Positions 1-6,594 of a stretch of DNA of 15,664 nt are shown here, in pieces (position 1 is the stretch's first letter; every line of letters begins with the position of its first letter). The stretch comes from an uncultured Clostridia bacterium. GTDB taxonomy: Bacteria; Bacillota; Clostridia; Lachnospirales; Lachnospiraceae. The notes beneath the pieces were generated by a model. That model worked only from the letters and a program-made list of their open reading frames with translations, ran no database searches and was not told the DNA's origin. Both the position numbers and the translations under genes were made by a program. The stretch lies in contig CAMUFS010000033.1 of the NCBI GenBank assembly GCA_947088195.1, forward strand, positions 1 to 15,664, written 5' to 3'.

Positions 1-1
1 A

Positions 2-223
2 GAGGGTGAGTTTATTCAATATAAAGGGCGTAAATATGCTTGGTTAGGTATTGACGGCAACGGAGTTATAAAATTGCCGCAGAGCACGTTGGAAGTTCTG
101 AAATTACAGCCTGGAATAGAACTCTTATCTATCCGCAGTAGTGATATTGCTTTTACAATGGGGGCAAAGGGACCTCTGTTGGAAAAAGCACATAACTTTC
201 AAGGAAATATAGCAAAGTATTAG
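2..223 (+). CDS. AbrB/SpoVT-like DNA-binding protein, C-terminal part (5' end outside window)
   Basis: An open frame enters from the left edge and gives 73 residues before a TAG at 221-223. The middle reads GVIKLPQSTLEVLKLQPG, followed by a strand and a short acidic/hydrophobic end (GPLLEKA). This resembles the swapped-hairpin AbrB/SpoVT/MazE fold, where a V-x-LP turn is followed by a helix and an L-x-PG-D/E-x-L strand; these are usually small transcription regulators or antitoxins. The amino end is missing, so an extra upstream domain cannot be excluded. It ends 12 bases before the DUF998 gene and probably shares its transcript. The family call is from pattern recognition only and is moderate. 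Confidence 0.5.
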   Translation, partial: EGEFIQYKGRKYAWLGIDGNGVIKLPQSTLEVLKLQPGIELLSIRSSDIAFTMGAKGPLLEKAHNFQGNIAKY

Positions 224-235
224 AGGAATCATGGG

Positions 236-874
236 ATGAGAAACATAATGAACAATCGGTTATTTAATATTATTTTGTTATTTACCATCATAGGGGAGTT
301 TTTTATCCCGTGGGTACTAGAACGATTTCATGCTGAATATAACGGGAAAATAATGGTTATGCGTGCTTTAGGAAACCCCCAGAGTCCTGTCCGGCTTATT
401 TATAATTTATGGCTTATCTGGCTTGGAGGTTTCCTTGCATTTACAGCAGTTGTATATTTCCTATCAATAAGAGTAAGTTTTCTTGTTTTGGCAGTTTTTG
501 TGCTTCTTTCGATTGGCATTTTTGCTATTGGAGCATGGCTTATTTCTGGATTTTTCAGTGTAAATGAAAGCAAAAATATAGTTACTGGCGCCTCAAAGAT
601 ACACGGAATAAGTGCGGCAGTCGGATTTATGATATTTTTGTTTTTCCCTTTATTAAATGGAATTTTGGCATTTAAGCAGAATGATTTTATTTTTGGTGTT
701 GTGTCGATTATCGCCTTTATCTTAGCATTGGTTTTCTTTATCTGCTTTATCATGGGAGATAAAGAGCAGTTTCAAAATACGATGCTGAAATATGAGGGAA
801 TATGGGAACGGCTGACTTTGCTTTGTATGTATATTCCTTTTGTTTACAGGGCAGTTCATAATCTTCTGTCCTAA
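236..874 (+). CDS. DUF998 family multi-pass membrane protein
   Basis: A 212-residue hydrophobic protein with about six membrane segments, near residues 8-25, 54-75, 80-104, 125-145, 152-174 and 191-208. The GNPQSPVRL stretch (46-53) after the first helix, the S-K-I-H-G motif (120-124) before the fourth helix and the GIWERLTLLCMYIP ending are typical of DUF998 proteins, whose biochemical role is not established. The start at 236 has an AGAGGA ribosome site 9-10 bases upstream; a second ATG at 248 is possible. It follows the AbrB-like gene closely and precedes the small KTR gene by 17 bases, so all are probably co-transcribed. No catalytic residues can be assigned. Confidence 0.75.
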   Translation: MRNIMNNRLFNIILLFTIIGEFFIPWVLERFHAEYNGKIMVMRALGNPQSPVRLIYNLWLIWLGGFLAFTAVVYFLSIRVSFLVLAVFVLLSIGIFAIGAWLISGFFSVNESKNIVTGASKIHGISAAVGFMIFLFFPLLNGILAFKQNDFIFGVVSIIAFILALVFFICFIMGDKEQFQNTMLKYEGIWERLTLLCMYIPFVYRAVHNLLS

Positions 875-891
875 GGTAGCAAAGTAGTCAA

Positions 892-1086
892 ATGAAAAAC
901 ACAGAATGGGTGCGCTGTCCTGTTTGCGGGAATAAAACCCGTAATCAAATTAGAGAAGATACTATCCTGCTGAATTTTCCACTTTATTGCCCAAAATGTA
1001 AGCAGGAAATGTTGATTGAAGCGGAAAAATTCCAAGTAACGGTTATCGAAGATTTTAATAAAAAGAGGGAGAATAAAGCAACATGA
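892..1086 (+). CDS. Cysteine-rich KTR-type small protein (zinc-ribbon-like)
   Basis: A 64-residue protein with two CxxC knuckles, CPVC at 9-12 and CPKC at 33-36, spaced as in a zinc ribbon, and with the NKTR signature at 14-17 directly after the first knuckle. This matches the 'cysteine-rich KTR' family, a small family of unknown function often found in accessory or mobile DNA of Firmicutes. The only ribosome site is a weak AAGG about 15 bases upstream, so translation may depend on the preceding gene. Its TGA overlaps the ATG of the protease gene in an ATGA arrangement, which indicates translational coupling. A role in nucleic-acid or metal binding is inference from the cysteine pattern. Confidence 0.8.
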   Translation: MKNTEWVRCPVCGNKTRNQIREDTILLNFPLYCPKCKQEMLIEAEKFQVTVIEDFNKKRENKAT

Positions 1087-1820
1087 ATAAGATAAAAATA
1101 ATTTTGATAGCATCAACATTAGAGGCACTATTAGTGCTTTGTGTCGGCTGTGCAAATTTGCTTCTTAAACCGATATATTACTTTTGTTTCTATAATGTCC
1201 TGTATGGTATATTGTTTAGCTTTTTAGTCCCTCTTTTCTTATTATGGAAAGAGGCAAATGTATTCGACTTCCTTGGGATTAAGACACTTGGGAAAAAGCA
1301 AATTTTTATTTTAGTATTATTTGTTGCTTTTTCGATTGGAGGACAGATTATTCCTATAGTGGCTAAAGGTGGAATTATTCCATTGAACTTGCTACCTATG
1401 GGGATTGTGCCGCTGATTATGACAACCTTTTTTGAAGAGTTTTTATTCCGTGGATTTTTCCAAAATAAGTTCGAGAAAGAATTTGGCACAATAACTGCAA
1501 TTCTGGTTTCTGGATTGACGTTTTCGTTCTACCATCTGGGTTATCCGAGATTTCGTACCTTTGAGGATATTCTTTTGTTGTTCGCCGTTGGAATTGGGTT
1601 TGCTACTGCTTATAAATTTTCTGGAAACAACTTGATTGTTGCATATTTTGTGAATCTCCCTAATGCTTTTGTGACCTATATGTTGAAATTTGAACAGTTC
1701 CCCAAAATGACAATGTCATCAACAATAGCAAGTATCATTACATTGTGTATAATTGTTATAGTATTATTGTGCCTGCGAGAGAAAAGAGAAAAGAAAGGTA
1801 AAAACAACGCTTATGGATGA
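1083..1820 (+). CDS. CPBP family intramembrane metalloprotease
   Basis: A 245-residue membrane protein with about seven to eight hydrophobic segments. The CPBP (Abi/Rce1-like) motif 1, EExxxR, is present as E118-E119 with R123 (FFEEFLFRGFF), and motif 2 as FSFYH with H151. In the place of motif 3 (normally NLxxxxxxHxxxN) the protein reads NNLIVAYFVNLPNAF, so the usual third-motif histidine seems to be Asn191, which may weaken or change activity. Family members are intramembrane endopeptidases used in prenyl-protein processing, bacteriocin immunity or stress responses. The start overlaps the KTR stop by four bases and the stop overlaps the start of the HEAT remnant by eight, so this is the middle of a coupled operon. 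Confidence 0.85.
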   Translation: MNKIKIILIASTLEALLVLCVGCANLLLKPIYYFCFYNVLYGILFSFLVPLFLLWKEANVFDFLGIKTLGKKQIFILVLFVAFSIGGQIIPIVAKGGIIPLNLLPMGIVPLIMTTFFEEFLFRGFFQNKFEKEFGTITAILVSGLTFSFYHLGYPRFRTFEDILLLFAVGIGFATAYKFSGNNLIVAYFVNLPNAFVTYMLKFEQFPKMTMSSTIASIITLCIIVIVLLCLREKREKKGKNNAYG

Positions 1821-2002
1821 AAAGTTATATCGTGAACTCGGTCAACTTACAAAGGAAAAGACCTTATTTAGAAAAACTGGATTATATGGCAACACACGAT
1901 GAAGTTAGCGTTGTTCGTATTCATGCCAAAGGAGCAATCAAAGCTACATTATCTAAATCAAAAGTTATCAAAGAGCCAGACGCTAAGACGCAGAGCCAAT
2001 GA
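1813..2002 (+). pseudogene. HEAT-repeat protein remnant (internal deletion plus frameshift)
   Basis: The first ATG at 1813 opens a frame MDEKLYRELGQLTKEK that matches the amino end I associate with a roughly 200-residue clostridial HEAT-repeat protein, but this frame stops at 1902. The neighbouring frame then reads RPYLEKLDYMATHDEVSVVRIHAKGAIKA, which looks like the carboxyl end of the same family, and stops at 2000-2002. The switch lies near 1855-1862. The simplest reading is one gene that lost most of its middle and its frame. Translating from the ATG at 1817 alone would give a 61-residue protein, but its first 15 residues are out of frame with the family. Operon position (overlapping the protease stop) fits a former fifth gene. 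Confidence 0.6.
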
Positions 2003-2042
2003 ACAAGTGAACAACCACAGTTCATTGGCTTTGTTTTATTTT
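1994..2042 (+). terminator. Rho-independent terminator of the 1-2002 operon
   Basis: A perfect 11-bp inverted repeat, AGCCAATGAAC at 1994-2004 and GTTCATTGGCT at 2020-2030, encloses a 15-base loop and is followed by the T-rich stretch TTGTTTTATTTT. The left arm includes the stop codon of the HEAT remnant. It is placed to end the plus-strand accessory operon. Confidence 0.85.
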
Positions 2043-2061
2043 ATAAGAATTTTAAGGCGAA

Positions 2062-2096
2062 CGCCCATCATATAAAAAAACGGCGTGTGGTGGGCG
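2062..2096 (+). other. GC-rich hairpin in gene-free region
   Basis: CGCCCATCA (2062-2070) can pair with TGGTGGGCG (2088-2096) as nine base pairs with one G-T wobble around a 17-base loop. The GGGC of the right arm can instead pair with GCCC at about 2106-2109, giving a competing smaller hairpin. No T run follows, so it is not itself a terminator. Its place just before the next terminator would suit a leader or attenuator remnant, but no intact gene follows. Confidence 0.45.
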
Positions 2097-2128
2097 GTAT
2101 TGCTATGCCCGAAAAGACTTAACAGACA

Positions 2129-2168
2129 CTCCCCAGATCTGTTTTAAAGTTTGGGGAGATTTTTTATG
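2129..2168 (+). terminator. Second rho-independent terminator
   Basis: CTCCCCA at 2129-2135 pairs with TGGGGAG at 2152-2158 and is followed by ATTTTTTAT, a good intrinsic terminator for plus-strand transcription. There is no intact gene between it and the first terminator, so it is either a backup or the end of a decayed gene or leader. Confidence 0.75.
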
Positions 2169-2261
2169 TTCTTTTTTCAGGCAGTTATCTGTCTGCTTAT
2201 ACAAAACAAAATTTATTTATACATAGCACATCAGAGAAAGGCAGGAAACCAGTTAAAAAAA

Positions 2262-2596
2262 ATCTGCCAGTGCAATTGCTCATTGTTGACCTGAATATCT
2301 GGCTCGTCCATTCTTTTGCTTTTTACAGCCTGTTCTCTGAAAATATCAAATTAAATCTTTTATTGCTGCCCTTGTATAGGTACACTGTCCTATGTCATTT
2401 CTGTCTTTTTCAAAAGGAACTGATTCAATGCCTGTCCCTTAAGTGATTGCTTTGTACTGCCGTTGCGATAATGATACTCACCTCTGTAATTCACAGGATA
2501 AGTATTGGGACTCACACAAATTTCAATATATTCTTTGCTATCTTTAACCAGCAAATTCACATCAACAATAATTCCAAGAACATCCTTTAGCCAGTT
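2262..2596 (-). pseudogene. AlbA_2 (Schlafen-type) putative DNA-binding protein, decayed fragment
   Basis: Read on the minus strand, 2596-2390 is one open stretch of 68 codons. It contains KEYIEICVSPNTYPVNYRGE and then YHYRNGSTKQSLKGQALNQF, which I recognise as the end of an AlbA_2 (Schlafen AlbA) domain: the family's Y-x-GxYYxRxGSTxQxL segment. The frame ends at a TAG (2392-2390). Downstream, two other frames carry family-like fragments, including KSKRMDEPDIQVNNEQLHWQ around 2262-2330, so at least two frameshifts have occurred. There is no start codon; an in-frame TAG sits immediately upstream at 2599-2597. Intact relatives are 400-500-residue regulators with an ATPase-like carboxyl part. 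This is a relic with no expected product. Confidence 0.6.
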
Positions 2597-2743
2597 CTAT
2601 GAGCGGCCCTCTCTCAAATATTCTTCCACAAAATTCCACAAAAATTGTAAACTACTTGTGTTTTCTACAGATTATTGTTAATATAGAAAAAGGATTATTA
2701 TAGAACTAGACGATAAAAGACATGAGATTATCTCACCAAAAAA

Positions 2744-2792
2744 TTGTCTTTTCAAGTAGTTTTATAATAAAATATAATATTGGGGTGATAAT
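2744..2792 (+). promoter_or_regulatory. Putative promoter and ribosome site of the sugar-kinase operon
   Basis: The 196 bases between the AlbA_2 relic and the kinase are AT-rich and hold no gene. A perfect TATAAT occurs at 2764-2769 and again at 2774-2779, with TTGTCT at 2744-2749; the 14-base gap to the first box is short, so the exact pairing is uncertain. A short palindrome GAGAT-T-ATCTC lies just upstream at about 2725-2735 and could be an operator. The start codon at 2793 is preceded by GGGGTG with five bases between, which supports that start. A weaker alternative promoter is TTGTGT 2656-2661 with TAATAT 2679-2684 (17-base spacer). Confidence 0.35.
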
Positions 2793-3752
2793 ATGAAACA
2801 ATATGATGTAGTAGCCATTGGAGAACTATTAATTGATTTCACACAGAATGGCAAAAGTAGTCAGGGAAACCCTGTTTTTGAAGCAAATCCCGGTGGAGCT
2901 CCCTGCAACGTTCTTGCCATGCTACAAAAACTTGGTAAAAGTACTGCATTTATCGGAAAGGTTGGTGCAGATGGTTTTGGTCATCAGCTTGAGCAGGCAT
3001 TAATTGAGACGGGAATATCCACAGAAGGTCTCCGTTTTGACACAGATATCCACACCACACTTGCCGTTGTACAGACCAAAGCAGACGGTGACAGAGATTT
3101 CTCATTCTATCGCAATCCGGGCGCAGATATTATGCTAAGAGAAGATGAGCTTCCAATAGATATAATCAAAAATGCAAAGCTTTTTCACTTTGGCTCCCTC
3201 TCTCTTACGGATGAACCTGTCCGCACAAGCACTAGAAAGGCAATCCAGATTGCAGAGGAGGCTGGCATATGCATCTCCTTTGATCCAAATCTAAGAGAAC
3301 CATTGTGGAAAACAGAAGACGCTGCCAGAGAACAAATACGCTATGGGATGCAGCACTGTCATGTGCTAAAGATTTCTGACAATGAAGTGCAATGGTTTAC
3401 AGGAGAAATGGATTATGACAAGGCTGTACAGAAGTTGCGCGATGAATTTTCCATTCCTCTTATACTGCTTTCACTTGGAAAAGAGGGCAGCCGCGCCTAC
3501 TGTGGAAAAGAAAAAGTTTCCATGGCTCCCTTTTTGCAGGAACACACCATTGAGACGACAGGAGCAGGCGACACCTTTATGGGATGCATGTTATACGGCG
3601 TGTTAAAACATGGCTATCAAAATCTTTCCAGAGAAGATCTGGAAGAAATGTTACGTTTCGCCAATGCAGCGGCTTCTCTTATCACCACAAGACGCGGTGC
3701 TCTGCGTGTTATGCCTGAGAAGGAGGAAATCCTTGCTTGTATGGGCAGATAA
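2793..3752 (+). CDS. PfkB-family fructokinase-like sugar kinase
   Basis: A 319-residue ribokinase/PfkB-family protein. The amino end VVAIGELLIDF is followed by the first family signature, NPGGAPCNVLAMLQKLG (about 32-48), which binds sugar. The second signature TTGAGDTF carries the catalytic base Asp260 and the GAGD anion hole (257-260). The internal FDPNLREPLW block (about 164-173) and the overall pattern are closest to bacterial fructokinases (ATP + fructose to fructose 6-phosphate), usually 310-325 residues long. The substrate cannot be fixed from sequence alone. It is separated by 77 bases from a second PfkB kinase on the same strand. No sugar transporter or glycosidase is nearby to confirm sucrose or fructose use. 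Confidence 0.85.
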   Translation: MKQYDVVAIGELLIDFTQNGKSSQGNPVFEANPGGAPCNVLAMLQKLGKSTAFIGKVGADGFGHQLEQALIETGISTEGLRFDTDIHTTLAVVQTKADGDRDFSFYRNPGADIMLREDELPIDIIKNAKLFHFGSLSLTDEPVRTSTRKAIQIAEEAGICISFDPNLREPLWKTEDAAREQIRYGMQHCHVLKISDNEVQWFTGEMDYDKAVQKLRDEFSIPLILLSLGKEGSRAYCGKEKVSMAPFLQEHTIETTGAGDTFMGCMLYGVLKHGYQNLSREDLEEMLRFANAAASLITTRRGALRVMPEKEEILACMGR

Positions 3753-3808
3753 TTATATATACCATTGCTTTTTCCCTGTATCTATTATAAGATTATATTA
3801 ATAAATTT

Positions 3809-3829
3809 AAAAAAAAGGGGGGGGGTCCT
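3809..3829 (+). promoter_or_regulatory. A8G9 homopolymer tract acting as the ribosome-binding region of the second kinase
   Basis: Eight A residues (3809-3816) run straight into nine G residues (3817-3825), then TCCT and the ATG at 3830. No ordinary AGGAGG site exists, so the A/G run itself must serve as the Shine-Dalgarno. Runs of nine G are prone to slippage during replication, which would change the number of bases available to the ribosome and their distance to the start. Confidence 0.6.
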
Positions 3830-4843
3830 ATGAAATTTATAACGATCGGAGAATTGCTTTTAAGATTATCACCACCCAATTATGAAAAAATTCGCACAAC
3901 AAACTCTTTTATTATTAACTTTGGCGGTGCAGAGGCAAATGTTGCTGTCTCACTTGCCAATCTCGGCGTTGATAGTACCTATTTTACCGTACTGCCCAAC
4001 AATGATCTTGGCAAAGCTGCCGTGGCCTATCTAAAGGCAAATGACGTTCACGCAAGCAAAATTATATTGGATGGCGACCGCATTGGCACCTATTATCTGG
4101 AAGAAGGTGTGTCGGTTCGCTCCTCCAAGGTAATCTATGATAGAAAATACTCTGCCTTTGCTGAGTATGATTATACAGATACAGACCTAGAAGGGGTATT
4201 GAAGGGCTATGACTGGCTACACCTAAGCGGCATCACCCCTGCCCTGTCAGCAAACTGCCAGATTCTGTTGGAAAAGGCATTAGTTGTGGCAAAGCGTCTT
4301 GGCATAACCGTGAGCTTTGATCCAAACTATCGTGCCAGTCTATGGGATTGGAACACAGCAAGAGACGTCCTCAGCACATATATGCCATATGTTGATATAC
4401 TAATTGGCATTGAACCGCTTCATCTATACAATGCCGACGGAAAAGATGTAAAAGAAGGCTTGTCCATGCAGCCAAGCTTTAAGGATATGAACCGCGTTTT
4501 CCGCGAGCTCGACAATCAATTCCATTTCCGCGCCATTGCGAGAACCGTTCGCTTTGCACATTCAGGAAGCAACAACTCCTTAATGGCATTTCTCCATATG
4601 GATGGTGAAACCTACGAAAGCACTACCATGAATTTTGATATTGTCGACCGCGTTGGCGGTGGAGATGCATTCTCCTCTGGCCTGATCTTTGCACTGATGA
4701 AAAACATGGAGCCACAGACGGCTGTCAACTTCGCAGTTGCATCAAGCGTAATGAAACATTCCATTCGTGGTGACACAAATATTACAGACGAAGCCTCCAT
4801 CACAAGACTGATGGAAAACAAATCCTATGATATTCGCAGATAA
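3830..4843 (+). CDS. kdgK: 2-keto-3-deoxygluconate kinase-like PfkB sugar kinase
   Basis: A 337-residue PfkB kinase. It begins FITIGELLLRLSPP and has NFGGAEANVAVSLANLG (about 30-46), the form of signature 1 typical of KDG kinases. VSFDPNYRASLW lies in the middle, and DRVGGGDAF (273-281) carries catalytic Asp279, where the usual GAGD is GGGD. The length and these variants are characteristic of 2-dehydro-3-deoxygluconokinases, which phosphorylate KDG to KDPG in hexuronate and pectin breakdown. No KDPG aldolase or uronate isomerase is in the window, so this role is inferred from family only. It follows the fructokinase-like gene on the same strand, and an unrecognised gene starts 44 bases downstream. 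Translation start is set by the homopolymer tract just upstream. Confidence 0.82.
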   Translation: MKFITIGELLLRLSPPNYEKIRTTNSFIINFGGAEANVAVSLANLGVDSTYFTVLPNNDLGKAAVAYLKANDVHASKIILDGDRIGTYYLEEGVSVRSSKVIYDRKYSAFAEYDYTDTDLEGVLKGYDWLHLSGITPALSANCQILLEKALVVAKRLGITVSFDPNYRASLWDWNTARDVLSTYMPYVDILIGIEPLHLYNADGKDVKEGLSMQPSFKDMNRVFRELDNQFHFRAIARTVRFAHSGSNNSLMAFLHMDGETYESTTMNFDIVDRVGGGDAFSSGLIFALMKNMEPQTAVNFAVASSVMKHSIRGDTNITDEASITRLMENKSYDIRR

Positions 4844-4887
4844 GCTAAATATGTATAAAATATATTGAGCAATAAGGAAATTTATCT

Positions 4888-5547
4888 ATGAAAGATACCA
4901 TTACACGCTTCCACTATCGTGGAAGCCTTAATAAAGAATACAGTGATACTGAACTGTCGGATGCAATTCATCAATGCACGGACAGCGCTCAGAAGCTAAT
5001 TGACAGTGGACGGGCCATGACCATTGCCCTCTACCATTATAAGCATATGTTGTTTTTATATGTAGAGGCCATTGGCGAAGAGTGCCGCCCAGAAGAATTT
5101 TGCTCTGGTTTAACGCTATATATGCAGCTCTGGCCCGGAATCAAGGAAAGTCGTGTGTGGGCAGATATGTATCATATCTATTATCATGCGGTGCCAGAGA
5201 ATATCGAAGATTGGAAACGTCCAACAAAACCAGAGCTTCAACGTGGAAGAATTGCTTTTCTCTATCCCGATAAATTATACAGCTATATTCACCATCATCT
5301 CGCTATTGTGCGAGAAGGTATTCTAACCGGTGATAAATATCAATCCATTGCCCTTCATGAAAATATACTATTTTCTTATTTTGAAGAGCCAAAAACAATC
5401 ATTAATATCAGACGGGACACTACTCTTACCTCTAAGGCAATAGAGGACTGGCTTGCTGTAGATCCTGAAAGTCATTTTATGCATCTTCCAGAATGTAAAG
5501 GGGCAAACTTTATGTTTATTCCCGCTTATTTTATTGTACAATTATAA
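4888..5547 (+). CDS. Unrecognised soluble protein downstream of kdgK-like gene
   Basis: A 219-residue protein that I do not recognise. It has no signal peptide or membrane segment and is rich in Tyr and His, with clusters such as MYHIYYHAVPE (about 94-104) and YSYIHHHLAIVREG (about 130-143), then HENILFSYFEEP and INIRRD. The aromatic/histidine pattern could suit a metal-binding or sugar-binding pocket, but this is speculation. It starts 44 bases after the KDG kinase-like gene with an AAGGAAA ribosome site, so it is likely the third gene of that operon and may act on the same sugar or sugar acid. The frame is intact over its whole length and codon use resembles the kinases, which supports a real gene. 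Confidence 0.65.
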   Translation: MKDTITRFHYRGSLNKEYSDTELSDAIHQCTDSAQKLIDSGRAMTIALYHYKHMLFLYVEAIGEECRPEEFCSGLTLYMQLWPGIKESRVWADMYHIYYHAVPENIEDWKRPTKPELQRGRIAFLYPDKLYSYIHHHLAIVREGILTGDKYQSIALHENILFSYFEEPKTIINIRRDTTLTSKAIEDWLAVDPESHFMHLPECKGANFMFIPAYFIVQL

Positions 5548-5612
5548 TAAATTATTGAATTTCTAAAAAATATTAAAATAAAATTATGTAATATAATATA
5601 CGGTAAAAATTG

Positions 5613-5674
5613 ATAAATTAAGGACAGCGAGATATGGTATGAAACTTACCATAACTCGCTGATCGTTAATTTAT
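5613..5674. repeat. 62-base two-step palindrome (large imperfect hairpin)
   Basis: CAGCGAGATATGGTA (5625-5639) pairs with TACCATAACTCGCTG (5647-5661) with one mismatch around a seven-base loop. After a small internal bulge (GGA against ATCG) the stem continues for nine further pairs, ATAAATTAA (5613-5621) with TTAATTTAT (5666-5674). No T run follows on either strand, so it is not a standard terminator. It could be a small mobile palindromic repeat, an mRNA-stabilising end of the kinase transcript, or a regulator site. Confidence 0.7.
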
Positions 5675-5694
5675 ATAAAGAAAAATTTCCCTGT

Positions 5695-5723
5695 TTGACA
5701 TACACACAAAATTTAAGAAATTA
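5695..5723 (+). promoter_or_regulatory. Possible promoter of the small membrane protein gene
   Basis: A perfect TTGACA at 5695-5700 is followed after 17 bases by AAATTA (5718-5723), a poor -10 box. The -35 is convincing, the -10 is not. It lies between the palindrome and the small membrane protein gene at the expected distance. Confidence 0.35.
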
Positions 5724-5748
5724 GAGCGAATTTATTAGAGGAAGAATT

Positions 5749-5940
5749 ATGAAAAATAAAAAAATACCATATCTTATTTCATCTTGTATATTTTTTTTAC
5801 TGACTATAGGGTATGTTATCATTGTAGTAGTTGATTTTTACTATGGATATACACCAAGCTATTTGACAGTATTGCATATAATAACTATGATTGTTTCATT
5901 AATAGCGGCTATTGTTAATCTTAAACGTTATAGAAAATAA
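5749..5940 (+). CDS. Small two-helix membrane protein
   Basis: A 63-residue protein with a lysine-rich amino end (MKNKK), two hydrophobic helices (about 7-30 and 37-57) separated by a short tyrosine-rich loop (DFYYGYTPS), and a basic tail (KRYRK). It is preceded by a good ribosome site, GAGGAAG, six bases before the ATG, which argues that it is translated. No family is recognised. It stands alone between the large palindrome and the convergent guanylate-kinase-like gene, whose stop is only 21 bases away. Confidence 0.6.
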   Translation: MKNKKIPYLISSCIFFLLTIGYVIIVVVDFYYGYTPSYLTVLHIITMIVSLIAAIVNLKRYRK

Positions 5941-5961
5941 GAAGAAAAACAGTATAAAAGA

Positions 5962-6561
5962 TTATTTATATTGTTCTATATCGTTGTTCAATTCTCTTAT
6001 ACAATCCTCAATTTTATTGTTCTGATAGCGTTTCTTAATCCCACAGGCACACAGATTTTCATCGGAAAAATCTTTCTCATCTGCCAGATAACGTCTACAA
6101 AGTTCAGCATAATTTGGATTCTTCTGCTGCTTCTCTCTAAGCAAAGCTCTCTCCAGACGCACGCCATCCTCCACCTCAATATACAATGGTACAAAATTCT
6201 CGTCTCCATAATATTCTCTCATCTTTTGATAGGATTCTAATGTTCCCAAAAGAAGATAATTTCCTTTTTGCAGATTAAGCTGTCCATCATCCACTGTAAA
6301 ATAGTACCACATTCCATGGACTGTCTGATAAGAACGAAGCTCAATTACTTTGCCTTCCCTCTGAAGATGCAGCATCTCTTCCTCTGTCACAAAATGATAT
6401 TCTCTTCCTTCCATTTCTCCTGAGCGCATTGGGCGCGTCGTATAGAGAATAACAGTATAAAATTTTTGTTGTTCCATAAATTTTTTAAATATGGTATCCT
6501 TACCCGCACAGCTTTTCCCCATAAGATAAAATATTTTTCCGTTCTCCATACAATTCCCCAT
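5962..6561 (-). CDS. Guanylate kinase-like nucleotide kinase (paralogue type)
   Basis: A 199-residue protein of the guanylate kinase fold. A P-loop GKSCAGKDT (15-23) replaces the classical GPSGVGKGT, and TTRPMRSGEMEGREYHFV (41-58) matches the nucleoside-monophosphate-binding segment. A lid-like arginine-rich helix (RLERALLREKQQKNPNY) follows near 130-147. Where true guanylate kinases have a YGT element, this protein has HGMWYYFT, so the substrate may differ from GMP. The start at 6561 has an AGGA site six bases away; an internal ATG at 6549 (MENGKIFYL) is an alternative. It lies 33 bases after the YaaO-type gene and is clearly in its operon. The essential housekeeping gmk is expected elsewhere in the genome. 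Confidence 0.75.
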   Translation of the reverse strand: MGNCMENGKIFYLMGKSCAGKDTIFKKFMEQQKFYTVILYTTRPMRSGEMEGREYHFVTEEEMLHLQREGKVIELRSYQTVHGMWYYFTVDDGQLNLQKGNYLLLGTLESYQKMREYYGDENFVPLYIEVEDGVRLERALLREKQQKNPNYAELCRRYLADEKDFSDENLCACGIKKRYQNNKIEDCIRELNNDIEQYK

Positions 6562-6594
6562 CTATTTTCCTATTCTTTTTATATTATTTATGCT

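Noticed and set aside
1817..2002. A 61-residue gene starting at ATG 1817
   Set aside because: Its first part is out of frame with the MDEKLYRELGQL start that overlaps it; the whole is better explained as a deleted, frameshifted HEAT-repeat gene.
2180..2197. Short hairpin CAGGCAG/CTGTCTG next to a T run as a terminator
   Set aside because: The T run lies before the stem on the plus strand and no T run follows the stem on either strand, so it cannot act as an intrinsic terminator.
5971..6240. Plus-strand open frame of 89 residues opposite the guanylate-kinase-like gene
   Set aside because: It is antisense to a gene with clear motifs, has low-complexity composition and no ribosome site.
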